A DNA stretch of 64,000 bases from Halichondria panicea (taxonomy: Eukaryota > Porifera > Demospongiae > Suberitida > Halichondriidae). The notes beneath the pieces are model-generated. The model was not told where the DNA came from. It saw nothing but the letters and a program-made list of their open reading frames with translations, and ran no database searches. The position numbers were made by a program, and so were the translations under genes. Where the stretch lies: contig NC_087382.1 in assembly GCF_963675165.1 (NCBI RefSeq), forward strand, positions 6,496,315 through 6,560,314, read 5' to 3'. Below are positions 32,283-43,253 of this stretch, one piece after another. The number at the start of each line of letters is the position of its first letter. The first letter of the stretch is position 1.

Positions 32283-35200
32283 TCACATGAAGACCTCTGG
32301 TTTTGAATCGATGGTGTCTTCAGAGCTACAAGTGAAATAGTTCTCTATAATTATACATTTGACTGTGATACAAGCAAATTCGTATACCTTGGCTCCATGT
32401 CAGCAAAGGGGAGTCTATCCTCTTCTTTTGCAGTATTCTCATTCTTAAATCTTACCATTCCCAAAACTCCGCTACGAGATAAGAAATGTACATGGAACGA
32501 TCAATAATGATAATGACATACCTGGTCTCACTTAGTTTACGCTTTCTGATGAGCAGTACACTCAACAAAACAACAATCCCAACAAGGATAATGATAACAA
32601 ACAGGCCAATAACAACAGTCACAATCTCAGTTGGTGATGTAAGCGGTTCAGTAACAACAGTCACAATCTCAGTCGGGGATGTAGTTACTTGACCTATCTC
32701 ACAGTCAGGAGAGCGCAGGGTATCCAAGGAAGTGATACAGCTTGCATCAACATTAAATCGGAAAAATCCAGCAATTATCATTGCATCATCACTATTAACC
32801 CATGCTTGAATTAGAGACACAAGATCTTGGGCATTGTAACTGTCGCTCCCTATAATCCGAGCACGATACACAACTTGGTCAACCAAACCATCAGCACAAC
32901 TGAATACACTATTTTGAAGATGGTCAGCAGTTACATCACATGAGCAGAGCTCATTGATTTCGTTAATAATTGCATCCTTTATTGTTTTCAAACGTTGCTC
33001 TGTATCTCCAACCTTCAAATAAATACACAATGACACACACATACATGTAGGACTGTAACATACTTGAAAGCTTGAGCACTTGTCAACAGGTCCAAACTTT
33101 AACTGAACGAATGCCACTCTCCCTAAATAAAAATAAATGTATGTCTGTGGCAAACTATAATTGAGGTACTCACCTCGATCAGCCACCCCACCAGTTGTAC
33201 TGCCAGTAACCGATGTTTCTTGTCCTAATTCGTCTTCCGTGCTTGCAACGACGTTGAAAGTGTATGTTGTTCCAGGAGTAAGTGGGCTAATGCGTACAGT
33301 GCTTACAGAAGGTTGAACAGTTACCCTGCCAGACTCAGAGAATTCAACATCTTCACCAAGTGGACTCTCCCAGTTGACAAGAGAGCTGTAAGTCACCTAA
33401 TGGCATTATACACAGTATTAAAGATCTCTATTACTAAGAATGTGGCTTACGATGAACTCATCAATAGGAAGAAATGGTGGCTGAGGAAGCTCCCACTGGA
33501 TGGTCATAGAAGAATTCGTTGCCTTAATCACCCGAAAGCTTTGAAGAATGGGTAGAACTGGAAAGGAATATATAACAATCACAAACAAGGCTAGTATGTT
33601 AAAATACCAGGTGTTGGAACATCCACTAACGAGAGGTTCGATATTCTTCCTTCATTTAAGCTATCACCTACTGGAATTGACGCTGTTACTTGAACACCGT
33701 ACATCGCATCTGTTGAAGGCACAGTAACATTTCCTGATGTGGCTGATCCTGAAAATACCTGCAAGTGGTAAAATAATGGTAGTATGTAGAAACTATATTC
33801 GTAGCTATAGATCAACGCTACTGATTCATGCAAATAATTTATACGTATGTTGACTACTAACAGCAGTGATAACAATTGGAGTTTGCACAGCCTGTCTCCT
33901 CTTATTTCCTGTTCCACCATCATCAGACACACCAAATAGTGTGATGTAAATAGTGTATCTAATTATCACTCCGTTTGCAACAACAGGAGGCCTCCAGCTG
34001 ATTTCAATGGTCTTGATACCAACTATCCTCACTCCGATATCCCTCGGAGGTGAAGGTGCTGAAGGATTAAAAGGATGAATGACAACCAACTAAAAGTTAT
34101 CTTTCCATACAGCCGAATTTACCTGGTGGAAGTGTCCTAATTGTACGCGTCGGTGAAAATGATGATACACGTAGGTCCGTCCGGACAGCTTGCACTTGAA
34201 AAACATAGGATCTGCTTGGATTTAGATCATTCACAGTGTAGGTATAGTTTGTTTCTTCAGCAATGATGTGACGAATTGATATTACAACACGGGAGAAAAA
34301 CGATGTCACAAATTCATAGTAGTTGAGATTGTACTCCAAGATACGGTGCCCGCCATCACATGAAGGTCTCTCCCAGCCTATCTTTATCGAATTGCTTGTC
34401 ACAGTAAGCGGAAAAACGCGATTGGGTCTTACAGGTGTTGCTGCATATCATAAAAGTAGACATAAACAAGGCTTAAAAAAACAATTTTGTGAACTTACAA
34501 CTAATGATTAGAGTGAAAGTTTTTCGTTGATTAGTCTGTGTGCTCAAGTCATTTGCAACACATGTATAAACTCCTCCATCGCAGGTGTTTAAACGTCGAA
34601 ATGCAGCAATTTGCAGAACTGCACTCCCGTTGCTATATCGTCCAACTCTTAAGTTTCTGTCATCTATTTCCACTTTTCTACCACTAGGACTGAACCAATC
34701 AATTTTCACATTTTGTCTTGTGCTGCCACAATGAATGTTCAAGTTCCTATTGAAAGTGAAGCGGATCACTCTATCGATACCGTCTCCATTAAGGCCAAAG
34801 CTGCTGATTATGGGTTCGGCTCCTGCATAGGGGATACATAACGATATAAAGCAGAGCTTTTTTCGGACTTTTAAATAATCTTACCCACAGCAAAAGTCTG
34901 CCCGGTGAGAGAGATAGACCGTGGTCCTCGCCCTCCAGCATTTACTGCAAGTATACTGAAGGTGTACATGGTGGAGGGAATTAGACCACCAACAATTCTT
35001 GCTACATCAAAGTCGGTGCTGCTTGTGAGGTACTCTATTTGACGTTCACCACCACCCTGAGGAGAAACAAAAACTATATAGGAAGTGATGTCACCATTCT
35101 GATGGTTGCGTAAAGGATCTTCCCATTGAATTTCGATTGCTGAGCTGTTGAGGACGATAATATGGAAGTCAGTTGGTGGTCCAGTTGGAGCTATACAAAT

Positions 35201-38200
35201 AGAGTTGGTAAAATATGTTAATGCTTAATGAATGCAATATACTCACGTAAAGCAAAAGTTGTGAAGTTCACAGCGACTGATTCTGGCCCAGATATTGAAC
35301 GAAAGAAGCAAGCATCAAATCTTACTACTGGACTGACAGTCACCATGTACGTGTCCCCCACAATCAAACTGGTGACCTCAATTTCAGTGCGGGGGTGGGA
35401 GACGGTCCGACTTGATCGAAACGTGGTGCTGCTAGACCAATAGAAAACTCGGTATGAGAATGACGCAACGATGTTTGGGAAATCGAATGCCTGCAAATTG
35501 AAAGGTATAACTATTACTTTCATGCGTGTAGTTTGTGTTTTATGAAAGAGTCATTTAAGCTACATCTCAGCAAAAAACAATACATGTATGTTACGCCCAA
35601 GGGCTGAGTGCAATAATTATATGCCAGATCCCGAGTGCACGTACGTGTTATAACTAGTTTATATCCCGAGGGCATAGCTCAGGGGAACACCCTCGAGAGG
35701 CCCAGCAGCCTATTGTGTTACCCTTTCCTTTTGGATAAATATCAATTCAACACTGTCTTAGCAACACAATAAATAGAACTGCACAAAATGACAGAGACAA
35801 CCCTAGACACAGCTCTATCTCCTTTCTCTTCTAAACTATATTATTGTGCCAGTATGTGCATTAAGGAACAATGAATGGCTTGACAAAAACCAGTTCCAAC
35901 GCACTACTGCAAAATAGCCCCACCCCACTTCTGCTGGCTGCAAATCAGCCCCTCCCTACGGTCTACGTCTCAACCAAGTCACCTCTACTGTAACACTGCT
36001 GCAAAACAGCTCGAGCTTCCAGCAAAAACAGAGCCGCTTCTAGATACTTAGTGCTATGGTGAAGCAGCCATGCATCACTAGGAACATAGTTTTATAATCT
36101 TCCACAAATATGAACTGGACGTTTGTGTTTAACATTATGTCATTTTATTATGTCAGTCCAGGAGTACATTAAGATGTAGATTTTAATGTACTCCTGGTCA
36201 GTCTTAATGCCAGAGGGATGCATTACAGGGGCCAATGTAGCCAGGATTTTGAGGAAGGGGGTGCTATCACGACGAAAGAGGGAGCAAAGTCCCTAATTTT
36301 TAGCCGCGCAGCGCCGAAATTTGGTTGACCGAAAGCCACACCTCTTATTAATGACGTAATAATTAATAGTTTGGCGTGGCCCAATCTTCTAATTGCATAG
36401 AGAAGCCTATTTTGCTACGAAAGAGAACTAGTCTATAGATCTAAGCCAGAATAGCTCACAGTTTAAAGACCAATCGTTTTGCTTGCCTACTAGCTAGCCA
36501 ACTGCAGCAAGATCTGGAAGAGAAGGGGGTGCTCAGCTAGACAATCAAATACACTTTGTGTACAATCTCAGATAGAAAGGGGTGCTTGAGCACCACGAGC
36601 CCCCCCCTGGCTACGCCCCTGCATTATGACTTCGCGGTTAGTGCATTTTGCAATCAGCAACAATGTAGCAACGGGTACTACATAAAATATTATACCTAAA
36701 TGATTTTTGTGACCTTACCTCCCATTGAATTGTAGCAGTAACAGGTTGCACGTCGGTGACAACCACATTGGATACAGTTCCAAGAAAATCTTCACCTATA
36801 GAAGGACTTGAAACATTTTAAGAAAACAAACTCTCTAATGACATACCTGGATTACACACCACTGACACATCGTCTCTATGCCTACAGTTATGCACACCCC
36901 AACCACGATGAGTGCAATCTTCTAGTACCTCAGCACTAGAGGGGCAATTGAGATCGTCTAACCAGATAGGACCTAGGAAAAATACATAAAACCTGAAAGC
37001 AATACAGAAACTATATTCACAGCATTAAATTGCAACCCGAATTTTTTATCATGCTAAGAATTGATTTTCCACTCAAGCACTCACCTGCTCCAGGAGAAAA
37101 TCGACGAAAAGGAACACAAAGAGCACCGCTGAAATTTAAGGCTCGGCATATGACATTTGCGTCACTTGTGCCAAACGAGTCATCACAAACAGTTCCCCAA
37201 GTATTGTTGTACATTACTTCCACTCGACCACTGAAGCTCGAGCCAGATAGTAGAGAACCAAGCCGAATCTGGATACTTGTTGGTTTTACTAGAGATGATT
37301 AGAACATGCAGTTGTCAACAGTTAATTAATTGTATGCAAGCAGCTGCATACTTACTAGTAGCATTTGTCCGAAAGAGTAATGGCTGCGAGAGAGAACCTA
37401 TGATGTAGGAGAAGCATATTGTTCGAGAATATCGAAAATCAACACCCATTTGAAGTGAGTATTCCGTGTCACGTTTTAGATTGGTTAAGACCATAATTGT
37501 TTCATCATCCCTTTCCCCTATAGAGTCTGGGAAGAAGTACGAATTTCTTTGGAATACATCCTCAACACCACTTTCTGCATAACTTATACGATAACGTATG
37601 GTGTTTGCCCCTTCAGGTAGTTGTGACCTTTTAACATTCTGTTGGAGGCAGTAAGGTAACAACAATCAAACACAACGTACTTACCTTGAATCTGACAGCA
37701 AGAGTGGTAGTGGTAGCATTGACGAGATGCAAGACAGGTGGGGGATTTACATCATTCTGATCTGCACAAAGACAAGATGTTGTCACAATGATGTCAGGGT
37801 GAGGTCCCTGACAAAGACTCGTGACTCTATTATGTAATAGAAGTAGTAGACACTCAGTCAGCGGATGTCAGCTATAATTATAAGTATGGGTGTGTGCATG
37901 CGGCAGCCAAAATATGCTCAACTAATTTGTCATTACATTCACTATCATAAATAACTTGCACAAAAATTTACCTGACAAGCAAACAACTCCAGCATCTTCA
38001 CGATGGGTACAGAATGTTGGAGGATCACCTAGACCAATGAAGCTGCAGTCATCAAGACAATCCTCATTCCCGCGACAGCGCACATCATCCAACAAAATTG
38101 GTGATGATATGGGGCCCTGACCAAATCCAGCACGGCTCACAGCACAACCTCCACCTCTTTCAAATCCCATCATTCTGATTGGGACAAATACACCTAGAGT

Positions 38201-38508
38201 TTAATAATTACTATAGCGCTGTACCTGCACACAACATTTACATCAGCCAGAGACCAAAAGTCATCGCAGACTGTACCCCAAGTCCCATTGAATTTGATTT
38301 CAACTCTTCCCATGAAGTCCCCATATGTACCATCCACTAAACGTATATCTTGTATGGCATCCTCCTTCAAACAAGTTGTATTTTGCCCTGCATAATAATA
38401 GACAGTCACAGTTATTACTATTTTACAGTCATGTAACTTACCAAAACTATTCTTTATTGCAGCCAGTATGACAACCAAGAATGCAACCTTAATGTTGGCC
38501 ATTGCCAT
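32283..38508 (-). CDS. Receptor A: SRCR/fibronectin-III/Ig type I membrane protein
   Basis: Twenty exons, phases closing to 1248 residues: 38508-38442, 38387-38225, 38174-37972, 37761-37685, 37638-37356, 37288-37085, 36972-36847, 36795-36719, 35490-35247, 35190-34885, 34822-34499, 34440-34123, 34058-33862, 33758-33608, 33557-33451, 33396-33174, 33122-33064, 33012-32522, 32471-32388 and 32325-32283. Signal peptide ([18 protein letters not shown]); SRCR 1 ([19 protein letters not shown], residues ~30-143); FN3; SRCR 2 ([19 protein letters not shown], ~265-374); FN3 (~375-481); FN3 (~482-583); Ig (GFGLNG equivalent, then [12 protein letters not shown], ~584-690); three FN3 (~692-1023); a conserved cysteine-bearing juxtamembrane module (~1024-1148); a Thr/Ser stalk; membrane helix (~1176-1198); and a 50-residue tail ending KPEVFM. 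The ATG at 38508 has a better context than the in-frame one at 38532. Probably a cell-surface recognition or adhesion receptor; the ligand is unknown. No catalytic domain is visible. Confidence 0.88.
36148..36205. repeat. Short inverted repeat next to the CAGGGGC MITE
   Basis: CCAGGAGTACATTAA pairs with TTAATGTACTCCTGG with a loop of about 15 bases. Intronic; function unknown. Confidence 0.6.
36226..36621. mobile_element. CAGGGGC-type MITE, 396 bp, in receptor A intron 8
   Basis: Left CAGGGGCCAATGTAGCCAGG, right CCTGGCTACGCCCCTG. CATTA is present on both flanks (36221-36225, 36622-36626), a likely 5-bp target duplication. The interior is non-coding. Confidence 0.75.
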
Positions 38509-39371
38509 TGCGTGTACTTTTGTAAAAAGCATGCAGTATATTTAATACAGTAGGAGCATCCTTATATACAGCTAGCAAGCAAGCAGCAGGTAGGGCTTCC
38601 CAAACAGGAACTTTAACAAAGAGTGTTTTGTAGGTGGGTGTTAATTTGTGCATGATCACATTCGTACTGAGTGCAGCGCTAGACAACCCACTGCCTCACA
38701 TGTTGTAAATTTTGTCTACATAATTATAGTTGTTGCTAAATTCACATGACTGCGTGCATAGATCATGCACTATGCAATAGTCAGTCATGTCCACGCAAAC
38801 ATACATGGACTATATATATACCACGGGAATAAAAAGTGGCTAACAAAATATATAGACATCACATTAATTTAACGTATAACGTAGACACCAGTTAGCTACA
38901 TAGGAAAGTGCCTCAGAGGAGGCCTAGGTACATGTAGGCAAGAGGTGTGCGAGCACAGCAGTGTTAGACACTGTTTTGTTGGTGTCCACATGATTTAGAA
39001 ACCGATAAGGCACATTAGTACCCTCACAACGCTCGGGATACTAAAGCATGTAGCCTTTGTACTTCTAAATCCTATACACCTCCAAAACAGTGTCTAACTA
39101 TTACGTAAAATTACTACAACCTATAATGATCGTGCATAACAAAATAATAGCCAAACGAACGCATGCATGACTGTAACGTGCTTGCAGATTGAATGGTGAC
39201 AATGACAACGCAGTTAAGGGAGCATGGCATGCATCTGTAATACTGAATACTGTATTCAACTACGACGCTAGAATGGGCCATAGAAACATGAATGTAAGCA
39301 ACATTGCATGTCCGTAAAGATTGTTGATCCCATTGTCAGCCAATTAAGCATTAAACTCAGTAACAATGACA

Positions 39372-39830
39372 GCACCCGTTGGTGCTGATACCTCAGTGGA
39401 TGTGTCAAACGTAACGTAACTAATACACACACGATTATCATGAAGAACAATTTTTGCAGTAAATTTTGCTGCATGCAGGCAGAATCATAGAGAAACTCAA
39501 AGAGTTGGAAATAATCGGCCCATAAAAAGAATGCCAAAAGTCTAAAATTAATGGCCTGCTGTGCACCAGTAGAGCCTAATTGCAACAGCTAGCGTTCTAG
39601 TGCAGAGCTTACTAAGTAGAGTAGCAACACTCCATGGTAAGTTTTGCTGTAGTATGTATGTACTCTTCTGAAAAGCTGCAACGGCATTCGAAAACATGAC
39701 TTGAAGCCTATAGAAACTCTGATTTGCACTTCATCGATCCTTGAGCAGCTTTAGCAGTCTACACAGACACACAGATAGACAAACCTTATACCTCCCACTC
39801 ACATGCACTGAGGCATAATAACCACAATCA
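39372..39830 (+). repeat. Dispersed repeat family R1, copy 3
   Basis: GTTGGTGCTGATACCTCAGT, TTTTGCTGCATGCAGGCAGA, CTAGCGTTCTAGTGCAGAGC and GCAGTCTACACAGACACAC follow in the same order as at 9009-9455. More diverged than the other two copies. Confidence 0.7.
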
Positions 39831-40429
39831 TGCAACCCTGAAGTGGTAATACCCTGTACAAAAAACATCGAGGGACTGTAATTTACAAGTAAAGGAAGTA
39901 ATAAGATTACATATTTATACTTATTTTACAAATACAAAATTATATTTTGTGAAGGAGGATACATGTCAAGAGTATACGTATGATAAGAAATCTAGCAATG
40001 ATCCACTTAACGGCAGGGGCAGCTAGGTACTTCAAAGGGACATAGCTATAGCAAGTTTCCCAAACATTAAATGACGGTCAACAAAGCTTTGCTGTCAATC
40101 TGCTCTAAAATACGTTCAGGCTGCTACCAATAATTACATTCTATAGCTTAGACTATGTAGGAGCAAGCATGTTGCAGCATCCGTTCATTACCACAAGATA
40201 AGTACCAGGAAATCCCAAGAGAGTTTGTGGGCTTTGCACTTAACAGTGGTCACAGGACATGAGAAGCCAGCCTAATAATTAATGCAGCCAACAAGGCACC
40301 ACCAGTTTACTCTATGTCTGCCTCTGATCTGGTGCACTGAGCATCAGTGTGGCCTCTCATTGTTAATGGTCAGCACATAATGTACCCATTGTAGTCATAG
40401 TAGAACTAGTGTTCAAGCTGGCGCTGTGC

Positions 40430-41255
40430 TAATGCCTCTCGCCATGTTTTTGCTTTCGCTCAAAAGTATTAGAGTGTTATCTATAATGAATTTTATATTA
40501 AAGTTAGCTTATCTATATAAAGTCACTGAGAAGAAAAGACTTATTTACATGCATCTATTGTAAGTTATTATTTTTTGTATTATGTGGCTTACCAGGACAT
40601 CAAGAAAGAAGAAAATTGATTCTTCCAGGATCTGTAGTTCAGTGTATATAATATCTAAGAAGAAAAGACCTGTGTACATGCATATTGTTATCTATATTGT
40701 TATATGGTAGTGTTTTGTGGCTTACCAGGCCCTCAAGACAAAGATGATTCTGCCAGGAGGATCTGGATCTGGATCTTGGATATTATTTTCTCACACATGG
40801 GGAATGAGCGCGCATGCGCATTACATCCACAGGAATAATTAAAGGGTGTGTCCAAAGAGATCAATTTTACAAATGGCTACTGTACTGCTAGCTAGCTGTT
40901 TTAACAGATATTTTCTGAGTATTGTAGCTAACAAAAAGCTAGCGCTTTAGTGCAAGGCTAACTCATATGTTGAATAGAAAGTTTGTGCGGACAGATGATG
41001 CTATGAAAGATTCTGAAGAGACTGCAACAGCCTTCAATGTGAGTCAAACTAGCCATAACTCGAGAAAGAAGCTTTAGTTTGCTAATCCACGAATCAAAAT
41101 CCAAGAGAACGTGGCTAGAAGCCTATAAAAGCTGTTAGTTTTCGTCGCATTGTAACCGTTGAGCAGTTATAGCTGGAATACACACACACACACACAGACA
41201 GACACACACACAGTCAGCTTTACCGTATCCCTCGTGCGGCTACGCCTCGAGGCAT
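40430..41255 (-). repeat. Dispersed repeat family R2, reverse copy with (CA)n
   Basis: Reverse complement of 4386-5235: CTAATGCCTCTCGCCATG at the left corresponds to 5170-5230, and GCGGCTACGCCTCGAGGCAT at the right corresponds to the start of that copy. It ends in a (CA)n/(CAGA)n tract matching the (TG)n of the other copy. Confidence 0.75.
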
Positions 41256-41410
41256 AACAATCACCCTAAATAAATAAAACCCTACTCACCCACAAAGATC
41301 ATCAGATATATTTTGGGCTAAGTATTCTGAAGGCACAAATAATAACAATAGTAGCTAGTATAGTCAATGCATAATTATACACATGTAAATAGAGCAAACA
41401 TTTCTAGTTG

Positions 41411-41800
41411 TCCTTAGGTTTTGAGTCTGAATCATAGACAGGGTTATCAAGACAAATCCTGCAGAAGTAAGACATTTTATCATAGAGACTCCACCCATTC
41501 CTTCCTGACAATAATGCAGCTGGGATACTCAGGGCGTATCGACCCCCTAAGGGGTGAGGGCATGCAACTGATTAGATTAGGAAAAATTCTTAACGTAAAT
41601 AGTTTGTCTGAGACATTCGGTCCAGCCATGCGTAACATTAATGTTGATTGCTGTGTTTTTTCCTCATTGGATCCGTTAAAAAGTGCTTCTATCTGTTTGC
41701 TGTATGTCTTAGAGGTGATAAACTCCCACCAGCTAAAAGTTATTTTCGGTGTAGAAGTCATAGAGTACACGCCCTTTTTTCCTTGCTAATACCATAGACG
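41411..41800 (-). pseudogene. Weak coding trace, possibly a relic
   Basis: The minus frame from about 41770 to 41480 is open for ~95 residues and has a composition like a retroelement gag-type helical domain (EEKTQQSTLMLRMAGPNV). Separately, after an acceptor-like CTGCAG near 41464, a short frame reads CLDNPVYDSDSKPKDN and then stops, resembling a cytoplasmic tail with an NPxY motif. The two are not joined by a convincing gene model. Degraded retroelement or receptor terminal-exon relic are both possible. Confidence 0.25.
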
Positions 41801-42362
41801 ATATAGTACTGATGTGGAGGGAAGTCTTAGAAGCTATCGTCGTTACACGCAGGTGTATGTCAGAAACCTTGTAAACGTTTTGTTTATATAACAACCAGAG
41901 TGTAGTAAACAGTGTGCAAATCAGTGAAAGTGACCTGCACACATCGGTACTTATACAGTGGGCTTGCAGGTAAGAGTTTAAACACTAGTTTTCCTAAGAG
42001 AATATCATAATTATTGTAGCACGTAGCTACATGTATCTATTAATTATCTTGTAAAATACTTTGTGTGAGATTTCAGAAAATATTTACAATGTAGGTTACT
42101 AATAATACTTCAATGTACATTGTAATCTACTTAGGAGCACACAACGGTGCATGCTGTACAAAGCCTAAAGCATGAGCTGGTTGCACTGGTTGTGTGAGAT
42201 TATTCTAAGCCTGCTGAGCCTACTAGTTTGCATCTCTGCTGATAAAAACCTTCATGATACAGTAGTAGTAGCTAGGCATATATAGTCAAGCTAGTGAAAA
42301 ATACAGCTTCAGAAATATAGTAGGCACTGTACTTTGCAAGTTGCTTGTCACTGCACAGTAAA

Positions 42363-42571
42363 TGGGCGTTGTCCAGAGGAGGTTCGACATGCGTGTACAA
42401 ATCACTACAAGTTCAGTGCATTGTGGCCTGGATGTTATCACTTGACCCAATGACATCAATGCACTGAACTTGTACATGTAGTGATTCGTGACCCAATGAC
42501 ATCAATGCATTGAACTTGTAGTGATTCGTGCACGCATGTCGGACCTCCTCTGGGCACTCCTCTGGGCATTG
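42363..42571. repeat. Foldback with internal direct repeat
   Basis: Outer arms CCAGAGGAGGTTCGACATGC and GCATGTCGGACCTCCTCTGG. Inside, GACCCAATGACATCAATGCA(C/T)TGAACTTGTA occurs twice in tandem, and both copies can pair with TACAAGTTCAGTGCATTG in the left arm. Confidence 0.7.
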
Positions 42572-43253
42572 TCTGTGTACTACTGTGGTTACTAGGATGT
42601 GTTGACTCGTAACTTTCTTTGTGTCCTCTAATCTTTACGTGTGCTCTTTTAGTGCAAGTAGCACTTACAATTATAACTAAAAAAGTGCCATATACTGGCT
42701 CTCCAGCGCATATCAACAGCTGTATAGCAAGTCAACAGAGTGCTGCATGTGCATACAGCTAACTAAGTTAGCAAATTTAAAATGTCAATTTTTAGCTCAT
42801 TCACTGTTTACTACAGACTCAGTAGTACTATAGACAACGCCCATTAAGTGTGCACAATGCCACACCACTGCAAAGTACAGTATCTGCTATATTACAGTTG
42901 CCAACCATTCCCTGGGACAAAGACCATTCATATTTCACAAAATTCCTTTCTTTGAAATAATAGCGCTAGCATTGCAAAATGCAGAGGCTGCAAAACGCAT
43001 TGATTTTACTTCGGTTAGTCAACTAGCAAAATGCTACTAACTATACCGGAAGTAATTAGGGAGCGTTCAAAGAGCAATTAACATTCCAGGCACTAGGTGT
43101 ACTGTACATGTGTATTTACATCACATACAAATTCTACGATTTTGATTGAAATCAACCTTTGGAATTTTGAAGTCTTGAAATAATGAACGTGCACGTACAT
43201 TGGGTATGACAATCTGTTTTTGCATACCTACAAAATGAGAATGAGTGTGAAAC

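Larger units (their letters stand above)
38509..43253. other. Spacer between the two receptor genes, mostly repeats
   Basis: 4.7 kb. The receptor A promoter should lie at its left end and the receptor B 3' untranslated region at its right end. It holds an inverted pair at 38962-39096 (GTTAGACACTGTTTTG and CAAAACAGTGTCTAAC), an R1 copy (39372-39830), the reverse R2 copy (40430-41255), a weak minus-strand coding trace (41411-41800) and a foldback (42363-42571). Nothing else is recognised. Confidence 0.6.

Noticed and set aside
38509-38532. Earlier in-frame ATG for receptor A at 38532
   Set aside because: Weaker start context (pyrimidine at -3), and the ATG at 38508 already gives a good signal peptide; the longer form is not excluded.
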